Assembly: GCA_023451735.1 (NCBI GenBank)
Contig: JAEXYH010000041.1
Span: forward strand, 18,354-82,353
Length of the DNA stretch: 64,000 nt
From: Pseudomonadota bacterium
GTDB lineage: Bacteria > Pseudomonadota > Alphaproteobacteria > Rhizobiales > Rhizobiaceae
Direction of reading: 5' to 3'
The notes beneath the pieces were generated by a model, which did not search any database, was not told the origin of the DNA, and saw nothing but the letters and a program-made list of their open reading frames with translations. How positions within the stretch are numbered: the first letter of the stretch is position 1; each line of letters begins with the position of its first letter. The translations under genes and the position numbers were made by a program. Positions 43,801-53,732 of the stretch are shown here, in pieces.

Positions 43801-45312
43801 TCAACCGACCTTCAGGCGAAGCACGTGATAAGAGAGCGCCTTCAGCGACCCCTTGAGCTTGCCGTCTTCAACGCCGACGCCGGAGCCCGCCTTTGGCACG
43901 ACATGATCCGGCTTGTCGGGACCATTTGTCTCATTAAGGCCATACCCCTCCATTGCATGATGTTCCACAAGCGTCAGATCGGCAAATCCGGTCAGTCCGA
44001 CATCGAGTTCGGCCGCCTCCGTCAGGTGACGATTGACGATGAACAGCGTCAGCAGCCCCTCTTCGCGATTATGGACTGCCGCCACGTCGAGATAGGGGAC
44101 ATCGTCTGCAACGCTGCAATCATAGGTCGGGACGTCGACAGCAACGCTGAGTGCATCGCCGCGGCCATAGATCGAGGCAAAACGGTACGGATGGTAGATG
44201 GTCTGGCGCCAGGCCGGGCCATTCTTTTCCGCCCGGATCGGAGCAATGACGTTAACCAGCTGGGCGATGCAGGCGATACGCACACGGTCGGAACGGCGGA
44301 TGAACTCGTTCAAGAGACCGGCGACAAAGAGCGCATCCTCGAAATTATACGTCTCTTCAAGCAGCGCCGGCGCTTCCGGCCAGTCCCATGTGCGCCAGCG
44401 TTGGCTGTCTTCCTCGCGGATATGGTACCAGACGTTCCATTCGTCGAAGCAGATATAAACATCGTTCTTCGCCCGCTTCTTCGCCTTCACGTAATCGATC
44501 GCGCCCGCTATCGTCTGGATGTAACGGCCGGTCTCTTCGATCTTACCGAAATAGTTGAGCGTATCCTTGCTCTTGTTGCCGAAATATTTGTGTAGCGAGA
44601 TGTAGTCGACATTCTCGTAGCACTCCTCCAGCACCTCCCGTTCCCATTCGGGATAGGTCGCCATGCCGTCGTTGGAACTGCCGCAGACAATTGCCTCGAT
44701 CGACTTGTCGAATCCCTTGAAGGCCTTGGCGGTTTCATTGGCGAGCCGGCCGTATTCCGTCGCCACCTTGTGGCCGATCTGCCATGGGCCGTCCATCTCG
44801 TTGCCCAGGCACCACATCTTGACGCCGTAACCGTCATTGTCGACATGCGAGCGGCGCAGGTCGCTCCAGGTCGTGCCGCCGGGAAAGTTGACATATTCGA
44901 GGAAGTTGCGGGCCTCTTCGAGGCCGCGCGACCCGAGATTGACGGCAAGCATCATTTCGATGCCCGCCATTTTCGACCAGTCGGCAAACTCGTTGATGCC
45001 GACCTGGTTGGTTTCCTTCGAACGCCACGCGAGATCGAGGCGCACCGGTCGCTGGTCACGCGGTCCGATACCATCCTCCCAGCGATAAGCGGAAACAAAA
45101 TTCCCGCCGGGATAACGGATCGCCGGAATCTTGAGATCCTGCACGAATTTCAGGACATCCTTGCGAAATCCGTTCGCATCAGCCTCCGGATGACCGGGTT
45201 CGTAGATGCCGCCATAAATAGCGCGCCCCATATGCTCGATGAATGCGGAGTAGAGCCGCTCGTCGATAGTGCTGATCTTGAAATCCCGATGGACGGCCAC
45301 GCGTGCCTTCAT
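43801..45312 (-). CDS. Alpha-L-arabinofuranosidase, GH51
   Basis: A 503-residue intracellular glycoside hydrolase of family 51. Acid/base Glu in KMWCLGNEMDGPWQIGHK (residues about 165-182) and nucleophile Glu in YICFDEWNVWYH near residue 290. Also present are the N-terminal GGIYEPGHPEADANGFRKDV and IPAIRYPGGNFVSAYRWEDG. It releases arabinose from plant-derived arabinosides after uptake. No signal peptide, consistent with cytosolic action on imported oligosaccharides. The ATG at 45312 has GGGAGGA upstream. It is the first gene of the operon with the ABC transporter genes. Confidence 0.92.
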   Translation of the reverse strand: MKARVAVHRDFKISTIDERLYSAFIEHMGRAIYGGIYEPGHPEADANGFRKDVLKFVQDLKIPAIRYPGGNFVSAYRWEDGIGPRDQRPVRLDLAWRSKETNQVGINEFADWSKMAGIEMMLAVNLGSRGLEEARNFLEYVNFPGGTTWSDLRRSHVDNDGYGVKMWCLGNEMDGPWQIGHKVATEYGRLANETAKAFKGFDKSIEAIVCGSSNDGMATYPEWEREVLEECYENVDYISLHKYFGNKSKDTLNYFGKIEETGRYIQTIAGAIDYVKAKKRAKNDVYICFDEWNVWYHIREEDSQRWRTWDWPEAPALLEETYNFEDALFVAGLLNEFIRRSDRVRIACIAQLVNVIAPIRAEKNGPAWRQTIYHPYRFASIYGRGDALSVAVDVPTYDCSVADDVPYLDVAAVHNREEGLLTLFIVNRHLTEAAELDVGLTGFADLTLVEHHAMEGYGLNETNGPDKPDHVVPKAGSGVGVEDGKLKGSLKALSYHVLRLKVG

Positions 45313-45341
45313 GCTTATTCCTCCCAGAAGCAATCATATAA

Positions 45342-45355
45342 ACGATATAAATCGT
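45342..45355. promoter_or_regulatory. Candidate operator upstream of GH51 gene
   Basis: ACGAT, four bases, ATCGT: a small perfect inverted repeat about 30 bases before the GH51 start, in an AT-rich stretch. The 11-mer ACGATATAAAT in it recurs with one change in front of the ArsR-type regulator gene. It is probably the regulator's binding site. Confidence 0.55.
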
Positions 45356-45453
45356 ATTTTTTGATATACTCATGAGAGATGGCCATTGATGTCAATGGGG
45401 AAGTTGTGGTGCGCCGCAGCAAAACAGGCGAAAGAGCGGCGCAAAAATAGGAT

Positions 45454-46383
45454 TTATCGCCTTGTTTTCAGGCGCAAGAGCAGATCCTGATCGTAGTTTC
45501 CGAAGCCCTTGCCAAAAATGTTGAGACCGCCGGGATGTTTGCCATCGGCCTTGACCTCGACACGAACACGGATCGAGCGATGGTCGTCCAGCGCCAGCTG
45601 GGCGGTTGTGACATCGGATATCCTCAGTCCGTCCACATAGGTGCCAGCCCCCGTTACCGACCATGTCTTGAGCATGCCGTATTGCGAGCCCTTCAGCTTC
45701 CACCAATCGGGCGTATAGGTGCCCCGGCGATCGCCGAAATCGCCAGGCGAGGTCCATACGCCGATCTCGTAACCATTGATTGAAAGCACCAGATCGGACG
45801 GCCAGTTGGAGAGCGTTCCAGGCACTTCTGAACTGACTTCCATCACGATTTCAACAGCTTCTATCGCATCTCCGCGCAACTTGGCATTGTTGGGGAACTG
45901 GTATTCGACAAAGCCGCTGGTGAACCACAACAGGCTCGTTTTCATCCGCTCCGGGTCCATGAAGGTTTCGGGCACGTCGAGCAGACCGATGATGCCCTCC
46001 GTCGAGCAAATCCCACAGGGCGCAGTGACAGCATTGTTCGTGTACAAGCCGAGCGGCATCGAAACTTCTATCAGGTCGGATGCAAGCTCCTGCGTCTTCG
46101 GCTGGAATGTGACGATCAATTCCTCATAGACGGCAAAACAGATCTTCTGGTTGCCCTTGCGCGCTTTCTGGACTTCGATACGCACAAGGCCCGCCTTTTC
46201 CAGTACTTGAAGATGCGTGGAAACGGACGATTGCGGGAGATTGGCTGCCTGCGCCAGGTCATTGATGTTGATACCGGGACGTTTCGACAGTTCTTTCAAC
46301 AGCTTGATGCGCGGGAGCGACGATACTCCCTTGATCGCAGCCAAGTCTTTTTCGGGATCGATAACGAGAAATTTCTGGTTCAT
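45454..46383 (-). CDS. ArsR-type HTH regulator with large C-terminal sensor domain
   Basis: A 309-residue regulator. The N-terminal winged helix is ArsR-like (SLPRIKLLKELSKRPGININ, then LAQAANLPQSSVSTHLQVLE, residues about 22-62), preceding the GH51 operon on the same strand. The remaining 220 residues are not metal-binding ArsR sequence. They contain CGICSTEG near residue 120 and a beta-rich part with SLLWFTSGFVEYQFPN, LVLSINGYEIGVWTSPGDFG and DRRGTYTPDWWKLKG, which may be a carbohydrate-binding fold. I infer that it senses an arabinoside-derived ligand and controls the downstream operon and itself. Confidence 0.8.
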   Translation of the reverse strand: MNQKFLVIDPEKDLAAIKGVSSLPRIKLLKELSKRPGININDLAQAANLPQSSVSTHLQVLEKAGLVRIEVQKARKGNQKICFAVYEELIVTFQPKTQELASDLIEVSMPLGLYTNNAVTAPCGICSTEGIIGLLDVPETFMDPERMKTSLLWFTSGFVEYQFPNNAKLRGDAIEAVEIVMEVSSEVPGTLSNWPSDLVLSINGYEIGVWTSPGDFGDRRGTYTPDWWKLKGSQYGMLKTWSVTGAGTYVDGLRISDVTTAQLALDDHRSIRVRVEVKADGKHPGGLNIFGKGFGNYDQDLLLRLKTRR

Positions 46384-46417
46384 GCGCCAAGCCTGGACAT
46401 CGGAATCAGGAATTCAT

Positions 46418-46438
46418 ATCGAATTTTACGATTTAAAT
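46418..46438. promoter_or_regulatory. Candidate operator upstream of the ArsR-type gene
   Basis: ACGATTTAAAT (46428-46438) matches ACGATATAAAT in front of the GH51 gene at 10 of 11 positions. It is also part of an ATCG-N7-CGAT inverted arrangement (46418-46432). The place, 35-55 bases before the regulator start, fits autoregulation. Confidence 0.5.
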
Positions 46439-46557
46439 AAATGCCTTCGTCCTTTCGCACGGCGATTATCATCCACGTGCAAAATCTCCATTCGCCCCAA
46501 CACGCTGCCCGCCGTCTCCAACGCAGTGGAGGGCAGGGCTTGAGGTGTCGGGGAAAC

Positions 46558-48567
46558 TCACTCTTTCGCGTCAAGCCAGCCAACGTCATGCGGAGACAGC
46601 CTGATTGCCAGCGCCGAAAGGCTGTCCTCTAATTCGCCGACCGTTCTTGGCCCGATCAGAGGGATAACGGGAAATGGCTGGGCAATGACATAGGCGAGTG
46701 CGATGTGGATCGGGCTGCAGCCGCGCTTGTCAGCCAGCGCGATCGCGCGATCGCGGCGTTCGAAATTGCTGTCCGAATACCAGCAACGCACGATCTCCTC
46801 ATCGTCCCGCTTGTCTCGTCCTGCCCTGTCGGTAAAAAAGCCACGCCCCTGGCTCGACCATGCGAAATTGGGAATCTGGCGTTCGCTCAGCCACGCCTTC
46901 CACTCGGCATCGGAGGCGGCAACACAGCCGGGCCAGATCGGGTCGATCATTTCCGCCAGCGAAAAGTTGTTGGAAAGAGCAGCGGGGGCTGTCCGGCCGT
47001 TCTTACCAGCATATTCGATCGCCGCATCCAGCCGTTCGCGTGTCCAGTTCGAACCACCATAAATGCCGCGGATTCGTCCACCCTTCACCTCGGCATCGAT
47101 AGCATCGACAAACTCGCCGATCGGGATGTCGGGGTTGTCGCGATGCATGAAATAGATATCGAGATAATCGGTTTTCAGCCGATCCAGTGACTGGTCAAGC
47201 TGTTTTGCGATCACGTCCGGATAGCAGAGCGGCGAATGAGCACCCTTGCCGATCAGAACCATCTCGTCCCGCGGCACTTTCCGGCTTGTGTGCCAATCGC
47301 CAAAAATGCTCTCGGTCTTGCCGCCACCGTAAACGTAGGCGGTATCGAAGAGGTTGCCGCCTGCCTCATAGAAGGCATCGAGCGTCAGCGAAGCGGAGAC
47401 GAAATTGGGGAAGAACTCGAAACCGAGCGCAACCACCGATGCCGGTTTGGCAAGCCCCGGGATCTGCCGCTTCGGCACGCTGTTTCCGGCAACAACGGGC
47501 GCACCGACAATATTGGCCGTACGTTGCGCCGCCTTTTCGATACCGTATTCCAGGCCGATGGATGCACGCCAGCGGTCCAGTACGCGCAGATTGGCAAGGG
47601 TTTCGGCTCCGCTCATTCCCGGATATGCAAAGCTTTTGTCACCTGCGCGAATGGCGGCGGCAACCGCATCGACCTCGAAAGAATAGAGGTGGCGATTTTC
47701 CACGACCTCGACCACCTCGCGTTCATTGACCTTGATGATCTCGATCTTGCCGGTGCCGCCCTTGCGGCCACCGGCGAACCAGAAATCCTTGACCTCGATG
47801 CGCCCCTTGGAGCCGATGATACGCAACGTATTGTCCTGTTGCGCCATGATCGAGCACGAGACTTCGGCAACGATGCCGTTCTCGAATTTCAGGACAGCGG
47901 ACGCCCATTCATCGACACCAGACTGGCCGAGGTTGGCTGCTCCAGTCACACTGACGGGTTCGGCGAAAGATGACCCGCTAACGGCACCGGCGAGAAGCCG
48001 CACCATCGAAACCGGATAACCGCCGACATCGAGAATGCCGCCACCGGCGAGATCGTTGGAGAACAGTCTGTGCTCGGGTCGGAAGCCGCCCATGTCGAAA
48101 CCGAAACTCGAGCGGATGAGGCGGACATCGCCGATGACGCCTTGTTTAACCAGCTCGACGAGGCGGGCCGTCTGCGGATGGAAAAGATACATATAGGCCT
48201 CGCCCGCGAACACGCCGGCTTTCTTAGCCTCATGAAAGATCACATCGGCATCGAAGGCCGAAAGCGCCATCGGCTTCTCAACAAGCACATGCTTGCCTGC
48301 CCGCACGGCCTTGATCGCCCATTCCGCATGCCCCGTATGCGGCGTGGCGATGTAGACCGCGTCGATTTCCGGATCGGCAAGCAGGGTTTCATAACCGTGA
48401 ACGATACGGGCACCGGGAAAGCCGTCGCCGAGCCCCGGCTTTTCGGGATTGCGGCTTGCTATGGCCTCAAGATGCCCAGTCGCGGAGCCGGCGATACCTT
48501 CTGCAAACGTCTTGGCGATGGTGCCCGGGCCGATAATGCCCCAGCGGATTTTCTGCTCTGCACTCAT
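46558..48567 (-). CDS. Fused Gfo/Idh/MocA oxidoreductase and aldo-keto reductase
   Basis: A 669-residue protein joining two enzymes. Residues about 1-330 are a Gfo/Idh/MocA NAD(P)-dependent dehydrogenase: IRWGIIGPGTIAKTFAEGIA, AVYIATPHTGHAEWAIKAVR and the catalytic HVLVEKPMAL. Residues about 365-669 are an aldo-keto reductase barrel with the catalytic Asp and Tyr in NLFDTAYVYGGGKTE, Lys in MVLIGKGAHS and His in LDIYFMHRDNP. Two consecutive carbonyl/alcohol steps on one sugar derivative would be a natural use, but the substrate is unknown. It follows the sugar ABC ATPase gene by 45 bases and belongs to that operon. Confidence 0.88.
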   Translation of the reverse strand: MSAEQKIRWGIIGPGTIAKTFAEGIAGSATGHLEAIASRNPEKPGLGDGFPGARIVHGYETLLADPEIDAVYIATPHTGHAEWAIKAVRAGKHVLVEKPMALSAFDADVIFHEAKKAGVFAGEAYMYLFHPQTARLVELVKQGVIGDVRLIRSSFGFDMGGFRPEHRLFSNDLAGGGILDVGGYPVSMVRLLAGAVSGSSFAEPVSVTGAANLGQSGVDEWASAVLKFENGIVAEVSCSIMAQQDNTLRIIGSKGRIEVKDFWFAGGRKGGTGKIEIIKVNEREVVEVVENRHLYSFEVDAVAAAIRAGDKSFAYPGMSGAETLANLRVLDRWRASIGLEYGIEKAAQRTANIVGAPVVAGNSVPKRQIPGLAKPASVVALGFEFFPNFVSASLTLDAFYEAGGNLFDTAYVYGGGKTESIFGDWHTSRKVPRDEMVLIGKGAHSPLCYPDVIAKQLDQSLDRLKTDYLDIYFMHRDNPDIPIGEFVDAIDAEVKGGRIRGIYGGSNWTRERLDAAIEYAGKNGRTAPAALSNNFSLAEMIDPIWPGCVAASDAEWKAWLSERQIPNFAWSSQGRGFFTDRAGRDKRDDEEIVRCWYSDSNFERRDRAIALADKRGCSPIHIALAYVIAQPFPVIPLIGPRTVGELEDSLSALAIRLSPHDVGWLDAKE

Positions 48568-48612
48568 GGCATGTCCTTTTCGGTCGGTATTGGGAGATGG
48601 AAAGAAGAGAGT

Positions 48613-49695
<1,083 letters not shown>

Positions 49696-49706
49696 GATGC
49701 CTCCGA

Positions 49707-50543
49707 TTACTTGACGGCGCCGGCTGTGATGCCGGAGATGAAATGGCGTTGCAGGAAGATGAAGACGAAGAGGATCGGTGCGGTGAGCAGGACGGCTCCT
49801 GCCATGATGCCGCCCCAGGAAACCTTGGTAAGGCCGATCAGCGTGCCGAGCGCCACAGGCGCCGTCATCATGCCCGGCCGCGAGTTGATCAGCAGCGGCC
49901 AGAGATAGTTGTTCCACGAAGCAAGGAAGAGAATGATCGACAGTGCCGCCATGGTCGGCCGCGCCAACGGCAGGGCGATGTGCAGAAAGATGCGCCATTC
50001 CTTGACGCCCTCGACACGCGCGGCATCGAAGAGTTCGGACGGCATCATCGAAAACGCCTGGCGCATGAACAGCACGCCGAGCGAATTGAACAGGGGTGGA
50101 ACGATAAGCGCTATCCATGTATTGGCGAGCTTGAATTCTCGCGCCACCATGATGAATTGCGGAATGACCACGACAGCGAATGGCAGCGTGATGGTGCCGA
50201 GAATGATAGCGATGACGACGGAGCGGCCGGCGAAACGATAGCGCGCCAGCGCCCAGCCAGCCATGGAGGTCAGCATGACCGAGAGAGCTGTGTAGATGAC
50301 GGCGACGGTGATGGAAATGAACATCGCCCGCAGGAAATTCGTATCCGCCTGCAGGTTCTGAAAGTTCTCGATGAACTGCGTGGATGGGACGAGCACGATG
50401 TCCGGGCTGAAAATGCCGTAGTCCGACATGGTCGAAAACACGAACATCATCCATAACGGAAATAGCCAGATGACGGCGAGCGGCGTCAGAGCGACATGCA
50501 GCGCCACCTTGCGCATCAGCAATGAACGGGATCTGGATTTCAT
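49707..50543 (-). CDS. Sugar ABC transporter permease (CUT1, MalG-like)
   Basis: A 278-residue inner-membrane permease beginning MKSRSRSLLMRKVALHVALT. EAA loop MPSELFDAARVEGVKEWRIF lies near residue 170, and it ends with a final span and LQRHFISGITAGAVK, the classic MalG-family C-terminus. Its ATG overlaps the stop of the partner permease gene (ATGA at 50540-50543). Confidence 0.92.
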   Translation of the reverse strand: MKSRSRSLLMRKVALHVALTPLAVIWLFPLWMMFVFSTMSDYGIFSPDIVLVPSTQFIENFQNLQADTNFLRAMFISITVAVIYTALSVMLTSMAGWALARYRFAGRSVVIAIILGTITLPFAVVVIPQFIMVAREFKLANTWIALIVPPLFNSLGVLFMRQAFSMMPSELFDAARVEGVKEWRIFLHIALPLARPTMAALSIILFLASWNNYLWPLLINSRPGMMTAPVALGTLIGLTKVSWGGIMAGAVLLTAPILFVFIFLQRHFISGITAGAVK

Positions 50544-51400
50544 TTCGCCTCCCTCCCGAAAAACAGGTTGAGCAGCGAAATGGCGACAGCCAGTGCCGCG
50601 ATCGTATAGGCGATTGCCGAGGCGTAACCGAAATTGAGCGAGGTAAAACCTTGCCGGTAGAGCAGCAGGCCCAGCGTTTCGGTGGCCCCGCCCGGCCCAC
50701 CGCGATTGGTGATGAGGAAAGGTTCGGCAAACAGCTGCATGGTGCCGATGACGGAAAGCACAATGCAGAACAGAATGATGGGTTTCAGAAGCGGCAGGGT
50801 GATATGAAAGAACTGCTGCAGCTTGCCGACGCGATCGAGCGTTGCCGCCTCATAGACGTCGCTGGGAATGGATTGCAGGCCGGCGAGAATGATGATCGCG
50901 TTGTAACCGGCCCAGCGCCAGGTGACGGCCATGATGAGGAGCGCCATCGCGGCCGTGCCGTTGTCGAACCATGAGACCGGCGCGAAACCTACCGCGCCGA
51001 TGATCTTGTTGATGATGCCGAAATCGGCACTGAACATCAACCGGAAGACGGCGGCATAGGCCACTTCGCCAACGACGACGGGCGCGAAAAAGGCGAAGCG
51101 ATGAAGAGGCCTCGCCTTCAGGAGCGGAGAGTTGAGAAGCACCGCCATGACGGTGGCAAGCGCGATCATCACCGGCACCTGAATGACCAGAATGATCAGC
51201 GTGTTGTAGAGCGCGTTGTAGAAGGCCGGATCGCCGACCAACCGGCCCCAGTTGACCGAGGGGTTGAAGCGCCACGGATTGACGCGGGTGTTCTGAAACG
51301 AGATCAGGAACGAACTGATGATCGGCCACAACCAGAACGTAGCGAAGATCAGCAGATATGGGGCCAGGAAAGCATAGGCAATCCCGTTGCGCAGACGCAT
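50540..51400 (-). CDS. Sugar ABC transporter permease (CUT1, MalF-like)
   Basis: A 286-residue permease beginning MRLRNGIAYAFLAPYLLIFA, the classic UgpA/MalF-type start. EAA loop IPSDVYEAATLDRVGKLQQF lies near residue 178. A GGAGG site precedes the ATG. It follows the binding-protein gene by about 65 bases and is coupled to the next permease. Confidence 0.92.
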   Translation of the reverse strand: MRLRNGIAYAFLAPYLLIFATFWLWPIISSFLISFQNTRVNPWRFNPSVNWGRLVGDPAFYNALYNTLIILVIQVPVMIALATVMAVLLNSPLLKARPLHRFAFFAPVVVGEVAYAAVFRLMFSADFGIINKIIGAVGFAPVSWFDNGTAAMALLIMAVTWRWAGYNAIIILAGLQSIPSDVYEAATLDRVGKLQQFFHITLPLLKPIILFCIVLSVIGTMQLFAEPFLITNRGGPGGATETLGLLLYRQGFTSLNFGYASAIAYTIAALAVAISLLNLFFGREAK

Positions 51401-51466
51401 GGCATCCTCCGGTCGTCTTCGGCGGGAGAGGTTTGAGCCTGACGGCGATACGCCCGGCCCGGTTGC

Positions 51467-52741
51467 TCATTCCGCGATGGGCAGGCCGGTGGCCGTTTCG
51501 ATCTGCTTGGCGGCATCGTCGAGCGCGGTTTTGGCGTCCTGATAACCGTTGGCAAAGTATTTCGCCTGCACCGCCTTGTAGATGCCGTCCGCATCCGCCT
51601 GGAATGCCGTGCCCCGCGCCGGCTTGATCTTGGGCAGGGTGGAAAGAATATCGGACCACACCGCCTGATCACCCCAATAGGGCTGCTTTTCCTTGACGAA
51701 AGGGTCTTCGACCGCCGATAGAAGCGACGGAACAAGACCGAAGGATTTCAGCATCGACACCTGACCTTCATTGGTGGTCAGCGCATATTCGACGAATTTG
51801 AAGGCGGCCTCCTTGTTTTCCGACACCTCGCTGATGGCAAGCGACGAACCGCCGAGATTGGCAGCATGCGGTCCGTCAGCCGTCAGGCTTGGCATCGGAT
51901 AGACACCCCACTTTCCAGAAAGATCAGGCGAGCCCGAGCGAATGGAGCCTTCATACCAGGCGCCATAAAGCTGGCTGGCGGTTTTGCCGGCCGTATTGGC
52001 CTGGATCTTTTCATCCCAGATCGCGGCGGTGATGATGCCGGCATCCTTCATCTGCTTGATCTTGTCCAGCGTCGCGACACAAGCCGGCTTGTTGATCGTG
52101 ATAGACTGGCCATCGGTCGAAAAGTAACCGCAGTCCTGCTCATTGGCGATCATGCGGAACCACTCGCTGTCGCCGTTGAAATCGGCCTGCGCCATCACCG
52201 TTCCGGGATTGGCTTCCATGACCTTCTTGCCGGCCGCCAGAAAATCGTCCCAGGTCTTGATCGTGGCCGGATCGACACCTGCCTTTTCATAAAAATCCCG
52301 GCGGTAAAAGACTGCAACCGGGCCGGAATCCCACGGCATCGCATAGGCAGTGCCATCAACTTCCAGTTCGGTCCGCTTGAATTCAGGAAACAGCGCCTGC
52401 TGTTCCGGCGTGTAACCGAGTGCCGTCAGGTCGGTAAAACAATCAGGGAAACGGTTCCAGAAAAGTTCAGCCTCAAAGTTCTCCACCGTCACGATGTCCG
52501 GCAGTCCATCGCCTCCCGCAGCACAGGCGGCCAGCGTCTTGTCAAAGACCTGATTGTTGCCGAGATCCTGAACCGTAACTTTGATGTCGGGATATTTCTG
52601 GTTGAAGCCAGGGAGCGTGGATTTCAATGCCGAGGCGGCAACGTTCCAGCTCCAGATGGTAATTTCGGTGGTCTGCGCAGTGGCCGGCACGGCCATCAGA
52701 ACGGCAAGCGATGCCGTTGCGCCCAGAAGTCGAAAGCACAT
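51467..52741 (-). CDS. Sugar ABC transporter substrate-binding protein
   Basis: A 424-residue periplasmic SBP_bac_1 protein. Signal peptide MCFRLLGATASLAVLMAVPA..AQ, then TTEITIWSWNVAASALKSTL and the MPWDSGPVAVFYRRDFYEKA segment near residue 135 seen in MalE-like binders. It delivers the sugar to the adjacent permeases. GGGAGG precedes the ATG. It is the first gene of the second sugar operon and is divergent from an AraC gene whose reading frame begins within about 20-100 bases. Sugar identity is unknown. Confidence 0.9.
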   Translation of the reverse strand: MCFRLLGATASLAVLMAVPATAQTTEITIWSWNVAASALKSTLPGFNQKYPDIKVTVQDLGNNQVFDKTLAACAAGGDGLPDIVTVENFEAELFWNRFPDCFTDLTALGYTPEQQALFPEFKRTELEVDGTAYAMPWDSGPVAVFYRRDFYEKAGVDPATIKTWDDFLAAGKKVMEANPGTVMAQADFNGDSEWFRMIANEQDCGYFSTDGQSITINKPACVATLDKIKQMKDAGIITAAIWDEKIQANTAGKTASQLYGAWYEGSIRSGSPDLSGKWGVYPMPSLTADGPHAANLGGSSLAISEVSENKEAAFKFVEYALTTNEGQVSMLKSFGLVPSLLSAVEDPFVKEKQPYWGDQAVWSDILSTLPKIKPARGTAFQADADGIYKAVQAKYFANGYQDAKTALDDAAKQIETATGLPIAE

Positions 52742-52760
52742 TGAAAACCTCCCTTTTCAA

Positions 52761-53717
52761 TTGCCGTTCTTCAGCGAACATGAACACATTAGCGACTGGC
52801 AAAAAGCTGTCTCGTACAAAGGGAATAAGGACCTGTCGAAAAGTAAGATCGGCGAGACGGCATTCTACCAGCCCGGTGCCAGCAGTATCGAGGGCATGCC
52901 GACGACGCTGCAATTTTTCCACGGCCATCCGCGCGTCATGCTGCGACCGCATTGGCACGCGCAGATAGAGGTCAATTACATCATGCGCGGCCATGTGCAT
53001 TATCGCATGGGTGGACATGACCTGAAACTGTCCGCCGGTCAGATCTGCCTGTTCTGGGGCGGCCAACCCCACCGGATGGACGAATCCTCACCGGATTCGG
53101 TCTATGCGGGCGCGCATCTGCCGCTGGTGCATTTTTTCCGCATGCGCCTGCCCTCCGCGGTTTCCGGCATGCTGATGAGCGGCGCAACCATGCTGACCTC
53201 ACACACAGACGCTGCCGACCGCGAAAATTTCCCGCGCTGGTTCCGCTATGTGACATCGGGAGAGGAATTGCGCGCGCAGCATGCCGTCGAGGAACTGCTT
53301 TTGCGCATCGAACGGATGTTTATCGAGCCACACGCGGTCGTTTCGTCCGGTCGGGCAAATGCCAAGGACACCGACACCGGAGCGCCCTCACCCGCTGTCG
53401 TCAAGATGTGCGATTTTATCGCCGCCAATTTTCTTGAAGAAATTGATGCCGCCGATATTGCCGATGCAGCGGGTCTTCATCCCAAATATGCGATGAACCT
53501 GTTTCGCAAATCGACCGGAATGACGTTGATCAAATACCTGACATTGCTCAGGCTTTCACATGCGCAGGCAAAATTGATGCATAGCGGCGACAGTATTTTG
53601 CAGGTGGCAATGGACAGTGGTTTCGGTTCGGTCAGCGCCTTCAACAAGGCGTTTCGGTCGACGGCCGGCATGCCGCCATCGGATTTCCGCCGCGACACTC
53701 GTGCCGCGGCGGGTTGA
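52761..53717 (+). CDS. AraC family transcriptional regulator with cupin sensor
   Basis: About 300-318 residues. The N-terminal cupin sensor is seen in FYQPGASSIEGMPTTLQFFH, MLRPHWHAQIEVNYIMRGHV and LSAGQICLFWGGQPHRMDES. The C-terminal AraC domain has ADIADAAGLHPKYAMNLFRK and VAMDSGFGSVSAFNKAFRST. The start is not clear: no ATG with a ribosome site lies between the divergent binding-protein start and the cupin. The in-frame ATGs upstream fall inside that gene, and I use the TTG at 52761 provisionally. It is the presumed regulator of the divergent sugar operon. Confidence 0.8.
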   Translation: MPFFSEHEHISDWQKAVSYKGNKDLSKSKIGETAFYQPGASSIEGMPTTLQFFHGHPRVMLRPHWHAQIEVNYIMRGHVHYRMGGHDLKLSAGQICLFWGGQPHRMDESSPDSVYAGAHLPLVHFFRMRLPSAVSGMLMSGATMLTSHTDAADRENFPRWFRYVTSGEELRAQHAVEELLLRIERMFIEPHAVVSSGRANAKDTDTGAPSPAVVKMCDFIAANFLEEIDAADIADAAGLHPKYAMNLFRKSTGMTLIKYLTLLRLSHAQAKLMHSGDSILQVAMDSGFGSVSAFNKAFRSTAGMPPSDFRRDTRAAAG

Positions 53718-53732
53718 AGCGAACCGGTTGGG

